Below, one piece after another: positions 19,917-29,954 of a stretch of 64,000 nt of DNA. Source of the DNA: an uncultured Pelagibacteraceae bacterium (GTDB lineage Bacteria > Pseudomonadota > Alphaproteobacteria > Pelagibacterales > Pelagibacteraceae); contig CACGVB010000002.1 in NCBI GenBank assembly GCA_902576395.1, positions 1 to 64,000 of the forward strand, written 5' to 3'. Under the pieces are notes generated by a model. It was not told the origin of the DNA. It saw only the letters and a program-made list of their open reading frames with translations, and did no database searches. Made by a program: the position numbers and the translations under genes. Within the stretch, counting starts at the first letter, position 1. Every line of letters begins with the position of its first letter.

Positions 19917-20534
19917 ATGACAAAACGATTAAATTCAAAACATAAAGTAGATAGAAGACTTAAAGTTAATTTATGGGGTAGACCTAAAAGTCCTTTTAAT
20001 ACTAGAGCTTATCCTCCAGGTCAGCACGGACAGACAAAATCATCTAAACCATCAGATTACGGAATTCAACTTCAAGCTAAACAAAAACTTAAATGTTACT
20101 ATGGTAACATGAACGAAAGACAATTTCGTAATATGTATAAGAGAGCTATTATGAAAAAAGGTGATACTGCAGAAAATTTAATTGGATTACTTGAGAGAAG
20201 GTTAGATGCAGTAATTTATAGATCAAAATTATCAAATACTATTTTTTCGTCTAGACAATTAATAAACCATGGGCACGTTAGAGTTAATGGTAAAAAAGTT
20301 AATATATCAAGTTACCAAGTAAAAGAAGAAGATAGTATTGAAATAAGAGACAAATCTAAACAATTAGCTTTGATAGATATAGCTCTAGCAAATAAAGAAA
20401 GAGAAGTTCCTGAGTATTTACAACTAGATGAAAAAAATAAAAAAGTTAAATTTGTAAGAATTCCAAAATTTGAGGAAGTTCCTTACCCTGTTGTGATGGA
20501 ACCAAACCTTGTAATTGAGTATTATTCTAGATAA
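19917..20534 (+). CDS. rpsD: 30S ribosomal protein S4
   Basis: This 205-residue small-subunit primary assembly protein binds 16S rRNA. It shows RAYPPGQHGQ, the S4 domain RLDAVIYRSKL / FSSRQLINHGHVRVNGKKVN, and the C-terminal VVMEPNLVIEYYSR. Its N-terminus lacks the zinc-type CxxC knuckle, as in many alphaproteobacteria. It has its own strong promoter and a very short leader with no ribosome-binding site. It is monocistronic and faces grxD tail to tail. Confidence 0.96.
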   Translation: MTKRLNSKHKVDRRLKVNLWGRPKSPFNTRAYPPGQHGQTKSSKPSDYGIQLQAKQKLKCYYGNMNERQFRNMYKRAIMKKGDTAENLIGLLERRLDAVIYRSKLSNTIFSSRQLINHGHVRVNGKKVNISSYQVKEEDSIEIRDKSKQLALIDIALANKEREVPEYLQLDEKNKKVKFVRIPKFEEVPYPVVMEPNLVIEYYSR

Positions 20535-20559
20535 TTAATCTTTAAGACTTAAAGTAACC

Positions 20560-20898
20560 TTAGCTTTTCTTTTTAAATTCTATTCCATTGTCTTCAAGAA
20601 GTTTTGCTAATTCACCACTTTCGTACATTTCTTTAACAATATCACACCCGCCGATGAATTCATTTTTTACATATAGCTGCGGGATTGTAGGCCAATCACT
20701 ATAAACTTTAATTCCTTCTCTAAGATTTTGATCAGCTAAAACATTTACACCTTTAAAATTCACTTCAAGCATTTTTAATATATTTGTAACAGCCATAGAA
20801 AATCCACACTGAGGGGCGTCTGGTGTTCCTTTCATGAACAAGCAAACTTCATTACTTTTAATTTCATTGTTAATTAATTCATTTGTTTGATTATCCAT
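20560..20898 (-). CDS. grxD: monothiol glutaredoxin (Grx4 type)
   Basis: This 112-residue monothiol glutaredoxin has the active-site QCGFSMAV. The CGFS signature binds a [2Fe-2S] cluster with glutathione. FMKGTPDAP, WPTIPQLYV and GGCDIVKEMYESGEL complete the family pattern. It directly follows bolA with no gap. Grx4-BolA heterodimers are a known iron-sulfur trafficking/regulatory pair, so the adjacency supports a joint role. It is the last gene of the purine-gene run. Confidence 0.93.
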   Translation of the reverse strand: MDNQTNELINNEIKSNEVCLFMKGTPDAPQCGFSMAVTNILKMLEVNFKGVNVLADQNLREGIKVYSDWPTIPQLYVKNEFIGGCDIVKEMYESGELAKLLEDNGIEFKKKS

Positions 20899-21129
20899 TT
20901 ATTTCTCCTTTGTTTTAACTGCTAGTGCATGTAATTCGTTGCCCATTTTTCCTTTAAGTGAATTATATACCATTTTGTGTTGTTGAATTTTACTCTTTCC
21001 TGCAAATTGCGACGAAATTACTGTAGCTGAGTAATGATTACCATCTCCTGCAAGATCCTGAATTTCTATCTTAGCATCTGGTAATGCCTCTTTTATTAAG
21101 TTTTCAATTTCTTTTAAATCCATTGCCAT
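20899..21129 (-). CDS. BolA family protein
   Basis: This 76-residue protein matches BolA/IbaG: an N-terminal helix MDLKEIENLIKEALPDA, the GDGNHYSATVIS stretch with the cluster-ligand histidine region, and the class II KH-like tail HKMVYNSLKGKMGNELHALA. It is expected to form a [2Fe-2S]-bridged complex with the monothiol glutaredoxin encoded immediately downstream. Its start overlaps the purL stop by one base. Confidence 0.9.
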   Translation of the reverse strand: MAMDLKEIENLIKEALPDAKIEIQDLAGDGNHYSATVISSQFAGKSKIQQHKMVYNSLKGKMGNELHALAVKTKEK

Positions 21130-23324
21130 TAGTTAACCATATATTCCTTTAGCCATTTTTTATAGCCTTCTTTGATATCGTCAATTGATAATTTTAGATC
21201 ATTTTCATATGTAATTTTATCACCTTCCACTAAACCTAATTTATCAAAATGAATGGATTCTTTTTTAAGCATATTTTCAACATTTTCTAAATTTTCAGGT
21301 TTAATTTCAATTATATATCTTCCTTGATCCTCACCAAAAAAATACTCAAATTTATTTACTAAGCCCTCCAAAGGAAATAATTTTATGCCTTTACCACTCT
21401 TTATACCCATTTTAGATATAGCAGTTAAAATTCCTCCTAAAGACACGTCATGACAGGTTTCTATTAAATTTTTATTTTTCAAATTCAAAATACTGTTTCC
21501 ATTTTGTTTTTCGTTGAATAAGTTAACTTCTGGTGGAGGACCATTAAATTCAGTTAATATATTTCTTGCAAATATTGATTGATCTAAGTGTCCTTCAGTT
21601 TTACCAATTACGAAAAGATAATTACCTTCATCTTTAAATTCCATAGTCATCATCTTGTTGTAGTTAGATAATAGTCCTATACCTCCAATTGAGGGTGTGG
21701 GCTTAATTCCTTTATCTTTTGTTTCATTATAAAAAGAGACATTTCCTGAAACTACTGGATAATTTAAATATTTAGATGCCTCAGCAATACCTTCAACACA
21801 TTCAACAAATTCACCCATATTTTTCTCCTTTTCTGGATTACCAAAATTAAGGCAATTTGTAATTGCTATTGGTTTTGCACCTACAGAAATCATATTTCTC
21901 CAGCTTTCACAAACTACTTGTTTGCCTCCCGTTAATGGGTGTGCATAACAATAAGTTGCTGATGAGTCTACAGATGCAGCAACAGCTTTATTTGTGCCAT
22001 GAACTCTAACAACACCAGCATTTCCTCCAGGTTTTTGTATAGTGTCGCCCATAACTGTATGATCATACTGGTCCCAGATCCATTCTTTATCTGCAATATT
22101 CGGATCAATTAAAACTTTCATTAAACAATCACTAAGTTTTAAAGATTTAAATCGATCTTTTGAAAATTTATTTTCTTTTGGAAGTTTTGCTTTTATCCAT
22201 TTTCGATCGTACATAGGTGCATTCTCCGCTAAAAAATCAATTGGTATTTCAGCAACTTTTTTATTCTTGAAAAACAATTCAATATTTTTACTATTTGTTG
22301 TTTTTCCAATTACTGCAAAGTCTAAGTTCCACTTATCAAATATTTTTTTCGCCTCATTTTCTTTTCCTTCCTCTAAGACTATAAGCATCCTCTCTTGGCT
22401 TTCTGATAGCATTATCTCATAAGGTGTCATATTTTCCTCTCTACAAGGAACTTTTGTTAAATCTATTTCAATACCTAAATCACCTTTAGATGCCATTTCA
22501 ATACTAGATGATGTCAAACCTGCAGCACCCATATCTTGAATTGATATTATTGATTTACCAGCCATTAGTTCAAGACAAGCCTCAAGAAGAAGTTTTTCTG
22601 TGAATGGATCACCAACTTGAACAGTGGGTTTTTTTTCTTCTATTTTGTCATCAAAAATAGCAGATGCCATACTTGCTCCATGTATCCCATCTCTTCCTGT
22701 TTTTGAGCCAACATAGATTACTGGTTTGTTAATCCCAGCAGCTTTTGAATAAAATATTTTATTTTTATTAACTAAACCCAATGTCATTGCGTTTACTAAA
22801 ATATTTCCATTATAAGACTCATCAAAGCAAGTTTGACCAGCTATTGTTGGAACACCAATGCAGTTACCATATCCACCAATCCCTTTAACAACTCCTCTTA
22901 ATAGATTTCTTGTTTTTTCATGGTCTGGTGAGCCAAAATGAATAGAGTTTAAGTTTGCAATAGGTCTGGCGCCCATTGTAAATACATCTCTCATAATCCC
23001 ACCAACACCTGTAGCTGCCCCTTGATAGGGCTCAATAAATGAAGGATGGTTATGACTTTCTATTTTAAATACAATTGCATCATCGTCTTCAATATCAACA
23101 ATTCCAGCATTTTCTCCTGGACCCTGAATTACCTGTTCACCTTTGGTGTGTAATTTTTTTAAATGTCTTCTGGATGATTTGTAAGAGCAGTGCTCATTCC
23201 ACATTGCTGAAAAAATACCTAATTCAGTAATATTTGGTGTTCTTTTTAAAAGATCACAGATTTTCTTATATTCGTCACTTTTTAATCCATGCTCAATTGC
23301 TATTTTTTCGTTAACATCAACCAT
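21129..23324 (-). CDS. purL: phosphoribosylformylglycinamidine synthase subunit PurL (small type)
   Basis: This 731-residue protein is the ATP-dependent synthetase of the PurSQL complex, which converts FGAR to FGAM in purine synthesis. It has [43 protein letters not shown], the [12 protein letters not shown] loop and the C-terminal AIRS-like domain with CHDVSLGG. The length is that of the small PurL, which requires separate PurS and PurQ; both are encoded just upstream. It overlaps purQ and bolA by one base each. Confidence 0.96.
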   Translation of the reverse strand: MVDVNEKIAIEHGLKSDEYKKICDLLKRTPNITELGIFSAMWNEHCSYKSSRRHLKKLHTKGEQVIQGPGENAGIVDIEDDDAIVFKIESHNHPSFIEPYQGAATGVGGIMRDVFTMGARPIANLNSIHFGSPDHEKTRNLLRGVVKGIGGYGNCIGVPTIAGQTCFDESYNGNILVNAMTLGLVNKNKIFYSKAAGINKPVIYVGSKTGRDGIHGASMASAIFDDKIEEKKPTVQVGDPFTEKLLLEACLELMAGKSIISIQDMGAAGLTSSSIEMASKGDLGIEIDLTKVPCREENMTPYEIMLSESQERMLIVLEEGKENEAKKIFDKWNLDFAVIGKTTNSKNIELFFKNKKVAEIPIDFLAENAPMYDRKWIKAKLPKENKFSKDRFKSLKLSDCLMKVLIDPNIADKEWIWDQYDHTVMGDTIQKPGGNAGVVRVHGTNKAVAASVDSSATYCYAHPLTGGKQVVCESWRNMISVGAKPIAITNCLNFGNPEKEKNMGEFVECVEGIAEASKYLNYPVVSGNVSFYNETKDKGIKPTPSIGGIGLLSNYNKMMTMEFKDEGNYLFVIGKTEGHLDQSIFARNILTEFNGPPPEVNLFNEKQNGNSILNLKNKNLIETCHDVSLGGILTAISKMGIKSGKGIKLFPLEGLVNKFEYFFGEDQGRYIIEIKPENLENVENMLKKESIHFDKLGLVEGDKITYENDLKLSIDDIKEGYKKWLKEYMVN

Positions 23325-24004
23325 TATAAGCTTTCAATTAAATTCTCAAAAAATAATGATCCATCTTCACCTGAAAGAAATGGATCAATCATTCTCTCTG
23401 GATGAGGCATCATACCTAAAATATTTTTATCTTTATTAAATATTCCAGCTATATTTTTTAAGGCGCCGTTTGGATTATTTTTATCATCATCATTTCCTTT
23501 ATGGTCACAATAAGTAACAGCAATTTGACCATTATCTTCAATTGATTTTAACTCATTTTTTGAGCAAAAATAATTTCCTTCGTTGTGAGCAATATGGAGT
23601 TCTAAAACTTCTTTTTTAATTTTTTTAAAATATTTGTTTTCTTTATTTTTAATTTTTACGAAAACATTTTTGCAAATAAAGTTTAAGTATTTATTTTGTT
23701 GAAGTATTCCTGGTAACAAACCTGTCTCAGTGAGTATTTGAAAACCATTACAAATTCCAAGAACTAATCCTCCTGAGTTAGCAAAATCAATTACAGATTT
23801 TATTATTCTTGATTTTCCAGCAATACTTCCACATCGAAGGTAATCTCCGTAAGAAAATCCTCCAGGTAGTACTATTAAGTCACTTTTAGGTATTTCCGCA
23901 TCATTATGCCAAACCATTTGATTTTCAAAACCAAATTTCTTTAAAGCCACATCCATGTCTCTATCACAATTTGAACCAGGGAATATAATTACAGATGATT
24001 TCAT
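23324..24004 (-). CDS. purQ: phosphoribosylformylglycinamidine synthase subunit PurQ
   Basis: This 226-residue class I glutamine amidotransferase supplies ammonia to PurL. The nucleophile cysteine is in [18 protein letters not shown] and the catalytic His-Glu pair in MPHPERM. The N-terminus [11 protein letters not shown] and [12 protein letters not shown] are PurQ-specific. It starts 7 bases after the purS stop and overlaps purL by one base. Confidence 0.96.
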   Translation of the reverse strand: MKSSVIIFPGSNCDRDMDVALKKFGFENQMVWHNDAEIPKSDLIVLPGGFSYGDYLRCGSIAGKSRIIKSVIDFANSGGLVLGICNGFQILTETGLLPGILQQNKYLNFICKNVFVKIKNKENKYFKKIKKEVLELHIAHNEGNYFCSKNELKSIEDNGQIAVTYCDHKGNDDDKNNPNGALKNIAGIFNKDKNILGMMPHPERMIDPFLSGEDGSLFFENLIESL

Positions 24005-24011
24005 TCAGTAG

Positions 24012-24245
24012 TTACAAGATTTTATAATCCTCAATAACTAGGTTTGCTAAAAGCTTTTTACACATTTCCTCTACTTGTGATTTAGCTTTATTTTCATCAC
24101 TCTCATTTACCTCAATATCAAAATATTTACCTTGTCTAACCTCTGAAACATTATCAAAAGTCATTCCATTTAGAGTTTGCTGAATTGCTTTACCTTGTGG
24201 ATCTAGCACTCCATTTTTTAAAGTGACTATTACTTTTACTTTCAT
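24012..24245 (-). CDS. purS: phosphoribosylformylglycinamidine synthase subunit PurS
   Basis: This 77-residue protein bridges PurL and PurQ in the FGAM synthase complex. It has the characteristic VTLKNGVLDPQGKAI opening, VSEVRQGKYFDIEV in the middle and CKKLLANLVIEDYKI at the end. It overlaps the purC 3' end by four bases (ATGA-type coupling) and precedes purQ. Confidence 0.94.
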   Translation of the reverse strand: MKVKVIVTLKNGVLDPQGKAIQQTLNGMTFDNVSEVRQGKYFDIEVNESDENKAKSQVEEMCKKLLANLVIEDYKIL

Positions 24246-25027
24246 TTTTTCTTAATTTTTACTGCTTTAGGTTTAGGATAATTTAATGGTCTTATATTTG
24301 ATTGTTCATGTAATATATTAAGTCTAATCGCTACTTCTTGGTATGCTTCAACTAAGTTTCCAAGGTTATTTCTAAATCTGTCTTTATCTAGTTTTTTATC
24401 TGTTCTCATGTCCCAAAGTCTGCACGTATCAGGACTAATTTCATCAGCTAACATAACTTCTCTTTTGCCTTCAGCTTCAAATCTTCCAAATTCAACTTTA
24501 AAATCTACTAATTTAATTCCAACACCTCTAAACATGCCTTGCAGAAAGTCATTTATTCTTCTTACTTCTTCAGAAATAAAATCTAATTCGAAAACATCCA
24601 TCCATTTAAATGCTAAAATATGTTCTCTGCTTACAAGAGGATCTCCTAGATCATCATTTTTTAGGCAATATTCAACTAGAGGATAATCAAGCACTGTTCC
24701 ATCCTCTATACCCAATCTTTTTGTCAATGAACCTGTTGCAATATTTCTAACAACAAATTCTATTGGAATAATCTCTACTAACTTAACAAGTTGTTCCCTC
24801 ATATTAAGTCTTTTTACCAAATGATTTTTTATTCCAACATTGCTCAATTGTGTAAGAATATGTTCTGAAATTCTATTATTTAAGATTCCTTTACCTTCAA
24901 TGACATCTTTTTTTTGATTATTAAAAGCGGTTGCATCATCTTTGAAATGTTGAATTACTAAATTTTTATCATTGCTAGCATAGATTATTTTAGCTTTACC
25001 TTCGTATAACTTTTTACCTTTTTTCAT
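24242..25027 (-). CDS. purC: phosphoribosylaminoimidazole-succinocarboxamide synthase (SAICAR synthase)
   Basis: This 261-residue enzyme joins CAIR and aspartate. It opens with KLYEGKAKIIYAS and contains IPIEFVVRNIATGSL and the C-terminal signature LADEISPDTCRLWD. An arginine/lysine-rich tail PKPKAVKIKKK ends the protein. It lies between purB and purS with overlaps of 1 and 4 bases, within the same transcription run. Confidence 0.96.
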   Translation of the reverse strand: MKKGKKLYEGKAKIIYASNDKNLVIQHFKDDATAFNNQKKDVIEGKGILNNRISEHILTQLSNVGIKNHLVKRLNMREQLVKLVEIIPIEFVVRNIATGSLTKRLGIEDGTVLDYPLVEYCLKNDDLGDPLVSREHILAFKWMDVFELDFISEEVRRINDFLQGMFRGVGIKLVDFKVEFGRFEAEGKREVMLADEISPDTCRLWDMRTDKKLDKDRFRNNLGNLVEAYQEVAIRLNILHEQSNIRPLNYPKPKAVKIKKK

Positions 25028-26319
25028 TATTTAAAGACCCTATTAAAAATTAAATTAACATTCTTAAAGTGTGATGAATAATCAAATATTTTTTTCATTT
25101 TCTTGCTTGATATTCTAGATGTAATGTTTTTGTCACTCATCACAACATCAAAAAGATTAAGATTATCTGCTATGCATTTTTTGGCATGTGCTTGAACTAA
25201 TCTATAAGAGTTTTCTCTAGTCAAACCTGATTTTGTGAGTTCTAACATCAACTCTTGGGAGAAAATGGTACCTTTTGTAATATTAAGGTTATTAAGCATT
25301 TTTTTTGGATAGACGATCATCTTGTCTAATAAGTTTGCTAACCTTATTAATGCAAAATCTAAAGTTATATTAGCATCTGGACCAATATTTCTCTCAACGC
25401 TTGAATGTGAAATATCCCTTTCATGCCAAAGAGCAATATTCTCTAGTGCTGGTATAGTATGACTTCTAACCATTCTAGCTAGTCCAGTTAAGTTTTCACT
25501 TAAAATTGGATTTTTTTTATGAGGCATTGCACTTGAGCCTTTTTGTTTTTTTGAAAAAAATTCCTGCAATTCATAAACTTCAGTTCTTTGTAAATGTCTA
25601 ATTTCAGTTGAAACTCTCTCAATTGATCCTGCTATAATTCCTAAAACTGAAAAATAATATGCATGTCTATCTCTTGGAATAACTTGTGTAGATATTGGTT
25701 CAACTTTTAATCCTAGTTTTTTAGCAACATGTTTTTCTACATTAGGATTAATATTGGCAAATGTTCCAACAGCACCAGATATTGCGCAAGTTGATATTTC
25801 ATCAATTGCACTAATTAATCTTTTTCTATTTCTTTTAAATTCCTCATAATATGAAGCTAATTTAAGCCCAAATGTTATAGGTTCTGCGTGAATACCGTGG
25901 CTTCTACCCATACATGGTGTGAATTTATATTTTTTAGCTTTTGATTTTAAAACTTTTAATATTTGATCAATATCCTTTATTAAAATCTTTCCAGATTGAG
26001 CTAACTGAATATTAAAACTTGTATCTACTACATCTGATGAGGTCATTCCTTGGTGTAAGTATCTTGCTTTAATGCCTACTTTTTCAGTAACTGATGTAAG
26101 AAATGCTATAACATCATGTTTTACTTTAGCTTCGATATTATGGATTCTTTTAACGTTAATTTTAGCTTTTTTTCTAACAGCACTTGCAACACCTTTTGGA
26201 ATTGTACCTAATTTTTCCATTCCTTCAGCTGCAGCAATCTCTACATCTAACCAGATTTGATATTTGTTATATTCGGACCAGATATCCGTAAGTTCTTTTC
26301 TAGAGTATCTTGTTATCAT
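25027..26319 (-). CDS. purB: adenylosuccinate lyase
   Basis: This 430-residue fumarase/aspartase-superfamily enzyme cleaves SAICAR and adenylosuccinate. It carries QGMTSSDVVDT, GRSHGIHAEPITFGLK with the catalytic histidine, and the signature loop GSSAMPHKKNPILSENL. It starts on the last base of the map stop codon and overlaps purC by one base. The order map-purB-purC-purSQL places all genes in one transcriptional direction. Confidence 0.96.
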   Translation of the reverse strand: MITRYSRKELTDIWSEYNKYQIWLDVEIAAAEGMEKLGTIPKGVASAVRKKAKINVKRIHNIEAKVKHDVIAFLTSVTEKVGIKARYLHQGMTSSDVVDTSFNIQLAQSGKILIKDIDQILKVLKSKAKKYKFTPCMGRSHGIHAEPITFGLKLASYYEEFKRNRKRLISAIDEISTCAISGAVGTFANINPNVEKHVAKKLGLKVEPISTQVIPRDRHAYYFSVLGIIAGSIERVSTEIRHLQRTEVYELQEFFSKKQKGSSAMPHKKNPILSENLTGLARMVRSHTIPALENIALWHERDISHSSVERNIGPDANITLDFALIRLANLLDKMIVYPKKMLNNLNITKGTIFSQELMLELTKSGLTRENSYRLVQAHAKKCIADNLNLFDVVMSDKNITSRISSKKMKKIFDYSSHFKNVNLIFNRVFK

Positions 26320-27089
26320 TAATTATATGGAGGCCTCTTATAACCTTTAACAGATTCTGTAAAAATTTCATAAGAGTCTTCTGTTATTCCTATTGTATGC
26401 TCAAATTGTGCTGATAAAGACTTATCCTTTGTCACTGCTGTCCATCCATCATTAAGGACTTTTACATCTAATTTACCAACATTTATCATAGGTTCTATTG
26501 TAAATGTCATGCCAGGTTTTAGTTCATGACCTGTATTTTTCTTTCCATAATGAAGAATATTAGGTTGCTCATGAAAAGTATTACTAATGCCATGACCACA
26601 AAAATCTCTAACAACTGAAAAACCTCTTTCTTCTACAAAGGATTGAATTTCATAGCCTATGTCTCCTAATTTTACTCCTGGTTTTAAAATTTTAATTCCT
26701 TTCATCATAGACTCGTAAGTTGTTTCTATTAAGTTTTTAGCTTTTACTGGAATATCTCCAATGGTAAACATTCTGCTGGTGTCACCGTAGTATTCATTAA
26801 CTATTGCCGTAACATCAATATTAACTGCATCTCCATCATTTAAAACTCTGTCAGAAGGAATACCATGACAAACAACATGGTTTAAAGATGTGCATAAAGA
26901 TTTTTTAAAACCCCTGTAGTATAGTGGAGCAGAATGTCCACCATTGTCTCTAATAAATTCATAACCCAATTGATCAATTTTATCTGTTGTAACACCTTCC
27001 TTAACTTCATCTGTGAGCATATCTAAAGTTCTAGATGCAAGCTTCCCAGCAATTCTCATTTTTTCAAATTTTTCTGAATAATTACTCAT
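26319..27089 (-). CDS. map: methionine aminopeptidase, type I
   Basis: This 256-residue metalloprotease removes N-terminal Met from new proteins. Metal ligands are visible in NIDVTAIVNEYYGDTSRMF (two Asp), GHGISNTFHEQPN (His), FTIEPMINVG (Glu) and SAQFEHTIGIT (Glu). CHGIPSDRVLNDGD is also typical. Its start overlaps the sfsA 3' end by 8 bases. Confidence 0.95.
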   Translation of the reverse strand: MSNYSEKFEKMRIAGKLASRTLDMLTDEVKEGVTTDKIDQLGYEFIRDNGGHSAPLYYRGFKKSLCTSLNHVVCHGIPSDRVLNDGDAVNIDVTAIVNEYYGDTSRMFTIGDIPVKAKNLIETTYESMMKGIKILKPGVKLGDIGYEIQSFVEERGFSVVRDFCGHGISNTFHEQPNILHYGKKNTGHELKPGMTFTIEPMINVGKLDVKVLNDGWTAVTKDKSLSAQFEHTIGITEDSYEIFTESVKGYKRPPYN

Positions 27090-27768
27090 CTAAAATTTTT
27101 ATTTTCTTTTCAATTTTAATTTCTTTAGAATTTAAACTACATCTGTAAGCAAGAAAGCTTACACCAGATTTTTTAGCATCTAAATATTCTTTATAATAAG
27201 TAGAGTCTATATCTTTAGCTATTCTAAAATTATTTATACCCTGAATTTGAGTTAAAAATAAGACATAAGGTTTATATCCTTTTTTAATTGATTCCTTTAA
27301 CTTTTGGAGGTGTTTTGTGCCTCTTGATGTAACAGCATCTGGAAATTCTGCAATATCATCTTCTCTCATTAACGTAGTATTTTTTACTTCTAATATTTTC
27401 TTATCACACAAAAAGTCAAATCTAGTATCATCAGAATACTTAAATTCAGCTCGTATATTTTTAATTGTACTAAATTCTTTAATTAATTTATTTTTTAATC
27501 CATGTTCGACAATTCTATTTGCTCTATGAGTATTTACTCCAATTATTCTATTTTTTACTTTAATCATTTCTAAGGTAAATTTTAATTTACGCTTTGGATC
27601 ATTGTGTTCGCTTATCCAAGCTTCATTTTCTTGATCTAATAAACCCATCATAGAGCCCGTATTTGGACAATGTGCTACAACAGTTTTATTATTTACTTCT
27701 ATATCTGCGAAAAATCTCTTATATCTCCGTTGTAATTTGCCTTTTAATAAAGTGTTGGTAAATTTCAT
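27082..27768 (-). CDS. sfsA: SfsA family DNA/RNA nuclease-like protein
   Basis: This 228-residue SfsA homolog was originally named from sugar fermentation stimulation in E. coli. The family combines an OB-like N-terminal part (KRYKRFFADIEV, HCPNTGSMMGL) with a PD-(D/E)XK-like core, visible here as RFDFLCDKKILEVKNTTLM, ending with SFLAYRCSL. The true function is not settled; DNA binding and nuclease activity have been proposed for the family. It is the first gene of the nine-gene minus-strand run, divergent from the CinA-like gene with a 22-base gap. Confidence 0.9.
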   Translation of the reverse strand: MKFTNTLLKGKLQRRYKRFFADIEVNNKTVVAHCPNTGSMMGLLDQENEAWISEHNDPKRKLKFTLEMIKVKNRIIGVNTHRANRIVEHGLKNKLIKEFSTIKNIRAEFKYSDDTRFDFLCDKKILEVKNTTLMREDDIAEFPDAVTSRGTKHLQKLKESIKKGYKPYVLFLTQIQGINNFRIAKDIDSTYYKEYLDAKKSGVSFLAYRCSLNSKEIKIEKKIKILDE

Positions 27769-27790
27769 AGAATTTTATTTATATTTGGAA

Positions 27791-28543
27791 ATGACTAATA
27801 AAAAAGAAATATCTGCAGCAATTATAATTATCGGTAACGAAGTATTATCAGGCAGAACAAAAGATTTGAATACAAGTACATTAGCTACTTGGCTTAATTC
27901 TCTAGGAATTTCTGTTGGAGAAGTAAGAGTAATTCCTGATGTGGAAAAAACCATTATAGATACTGTTCATGAATTAAGAGTTAAATACAACTATGTCTTT
28001 ACTACAGGTGGTATTGGTCCTACTCACGATGACATAACTGCAGAGTCAATATCAAAGGCATTTAAAATTGAATATGGATTTCATAAAGAGGCATTTGCAA
28101 TTCTAGAAAAATATTACGAACCAGGTAATTTTAATGATGGTAGACAAAAAATGGCAAAGATGCCAGTTACAGCTAATCTAATTTTAAATCCAACTAGTGG
28201 TGCCCCAGGCTTCTATGTAGACAATGTATTTTCTCTTCCAGGCGTTCCATCAATATTAAAAGCTATGATTGGTGGACTTGGTAATGTATTGGTAGGTGGA
28301 GACCCCATTCTTAGCAAAACAATAAATTTGATGACTTATGAAAGTGAAATAGCAAGTTCATTAACTGATGTTCAAGATAATAACAAAGATGTAGAAATTG
28401 GTAGTTATCCTTTTTTTAGACAAGGTAAATTAGGTGTATCAATTGTATTAAGATCAAAAGATCAAGATAAAATAAACTTATGTAACTCACTAATCCTCGA
28501 ATTTGTAAAAGCAAAAAATATTAAAGTAGTTGAACTAGAGTAA
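27791..28543 (+). CDS. CinA-like molybdopterin-binding domain protein
   Basis: This 250-residue protein has the MoeA/MogA-like fold found at the N-terminus of CinA: IIIGNEVLSGRTKDLNTSTLATWL, FTTGGIGPTHDDIT, and NPTSGAPGFYVDNVFSLPGVPSI. It lacks the C-terminal nicotinamide-nucleotide amidase domain. Standalone versions are common in alphaproteobacteria and may act in nucleotide pool repair (ADP-ribose or NMN related). The ATG at 27791 is chosen because the in-frame ATG at 27737 lies within the divergent sfsA gene. Confidence 0.85.
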   Translation: MTNKKEISAAIIIIGNEVLSGRTKDLNTSTLATWLNSLGISVGEVRVIPDVEKTIIDTVHELRVKYNYVFTTGGIGPTHDDITAESISKAFKIEYGFHKEAFAILEKYYEPGNFNDGRQKMAKMPVTANLILNPTSGAPGFYVDNVFSLPGVPSILKAMIGGLGNVLVGGDPILSKTINLMTYESEIASSLTDVQDNNKDVEIGSYPFFRQGKLGVSIVLRSKDQDKINLCNSLILEFVKAKNIKVVELE

Positions 28544-28950
28544 TGTTATATTTTGCTTACGGAAGTAATCTTAACCTTTTTCAAATGAAGCGGAGATGTA
28601 AAGACTCTGTTTTCTTAAAAAAATACGAACTTAAAGGCTACAGATTAAACTTTAGAAGCAAATATAGAGCCGCTGACATTGAAAAAAGCAAAAATTCTTT
28701 AGTTCCTGGTGCTTTATTTGAAATATCAAAAAGTGATGAAAAAAAACTTGATGTCTATGAAGATTATCCAACTCTTTATAAAAAACTTTATTTTACTTAT
28801 TACAATAAAACAGTGATGACTTATATCATGGTTAATAAAACAGAATTTAGATATCCAACTGAAAGGTATTTAAATGTTGTTAAACGAGGATACAAAGATT
28901 GTAAGTTGGATGTCAAATATCTAAAAATAGCTCTACAATCAGTTAAGTAA
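28543..28950 (+). CDS. gamma-glutamylcyclotransferase-like protein (AIG2 fold)
   Basis: This 135-residue protein begins with LYFAYGSNLNLFQMKRR, the YGSN substrate loop of the GGCT/AIG2 fold. PGALFEISKSDEKKLDVYEDYP carries the probable catalytic acid region. Such enzymes release 5-oxoproline from gamma-glutamyl compounds, but many small homologs have unknown substrates. It overlaps the CinA-like gene by one base and abuts azlC. Confidence 0.82.
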   Translation: MLYFAYGSNLNLFQMKRRCKDSVFLKKYELKGYRLNFRSKYRAADIEKSKNSLVPGALFEISKSDEKKLDVYEDYPTLYKKLYFTYYNKTVMTYIMVNKTEFRYPTERYLNVVKRGYKDCKLDVKYLKIALQSVK

Positions 28951-29637
28951 ATGCTCTCTAAAAAACAAATATTTTCCAAAGGAATATTGGCTGTAGCACC
29001 GCATATGTTCTCAGTAATTCCTTTTGGAATTGTATGTGGAGCAATTGGTATTGAACTTGGTTTTAGCCCTATTTTAGTTTATGCAATGTCCATCATTATA
29101 TTTGGTGGAGCCTCTCAAATTGTTTTTTTGCAGCTTCTATCAGGAGGAGCATCTGCATTAATTGCAGTAACATCTGTTGGAGTAATTAATTCTAGACACT
29201 TATTATATGGGGCTGTTTTATCAGAATACTTGGAAAAATTATCATTTATTAAAAAGCTTTTGATATCTTATTTAGTTGTAGATCAAGGTTTTGCTGAGTC
29301 TAACAAGTTTTTTCAAAAAAATAGAAATGAAACGCATCTGCATTATCATTTATTAGGTAGTGGTGGAACTCTATGGGTTTGTTGGCAGATATCTACACTT
29401 GCTGGAATAATTCTTGGCTCGTTTGTACCTGAAGAATTAGGATTGAAATTTGCTGTTCCTTTAACTTTTATCGCAATTGTTGTTCAAGATATTAAAAAAT
29501 TAGATCATGTAATAGTTATGATTACGTGTGGGTTGAGTTCATTATTATTTTTTGATGCACCTTTTAAATCTTACATAATCATTTCACCTATAATTGCATT
29601 GTTTGTTGCTGCGTTAGTTCTGAGGTTAAAAAAATGA
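28951..29637 (+). CDS. azlC: AzlC family branched-chain amino acid exporter, large subunit
   Basis: This 228-residue protein has about seven membrane segments and AzlC hallmarks: PFGIVCGAIGIELGFSP, FGGASQIVFLQLLSGG, NSRHLLYGAVLS, and VVDQGFAESN. With AzlD it exports branched-chain amino acids. In some bacteria it takes other amino acids, so the substrate here is open. The azlD gene overlaps its 3' end by four bases. Confidence 0.88.
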   Translation: MLSKKQIFSKGILAVAPHMFSVIPFGIVCGAIGIELGFSPILVYAMSIIIFGGASQIVFLQLLSGGASALIAVTSVGVINSRHLLYGAVLSEYLEKLSFIKKLLISYLVVDQGFAESNKFFQKNRNETHLHYHLLGSGGTLWVCWQISTLAGIILGSFVPEELGLKFAVPLTFIAIVVQDIKKLDHVIVMITCGLSSLLFFDAPFKSYIIISPIIALFVAALVLRLKK

Positions 29638-29945
29638 CTTGGTTAACAATTATAATTGCAGGAATAATTACTTATTTTATGAGAATGACTATGGTTGCTT
29701 TAGTAGATAGGGATCTATTAGGTGAGAAAGTTAAAGCTGTATTAGCATATGTTCCATCAGCAGTATTTCCAGCAATAATATTTCCAGGAATATTTATAAA
29801 TGATTATGGAACTTTTATAGAAATGAATGATCCTAAAATCTTTGGAGCAATAATTGCTATACTAGTTGGTTATTTTTCAAAAAATGTAATAGCAACGATT
29901 ATATCTGGACTATTTTCATATTGGATTATTATATTTTTATTATAA
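29634..29945 (+). CDS. azlD: AzlD family small exporter subunit
   Basis: This 103-residue protein has about four hydrophobic segments. The N-terminus WLTIIIAGIITYFMRMT and the central LAYVPSAVFPAIIFPG match AzlD, the partner of AzlC. The ATGA overlap with azlC indicates coupled translation. The exporter probably sits in the inner membrane. Confidence 0.85.
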   Translation: MTWLTIIIAGIITYFMRMTMVALVDRDLLGEKVKAVLAYVPSAVFPAIIFPGIFINDYGTFIEMNDPKIFGAIIAILVGYFSKNVIATIISGLFSYWIIIFLL

Positions 29946-29954
29946 AATTAACTA

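Noticed and set aside
20540-20554. CTTTAAGACTTAAAG between rpsD and grxD as a terminator
   Set aside because: A 7-bp AT-rich repeat with a one-base loop cannot form a stable hairpin and has no T-run directly after it.
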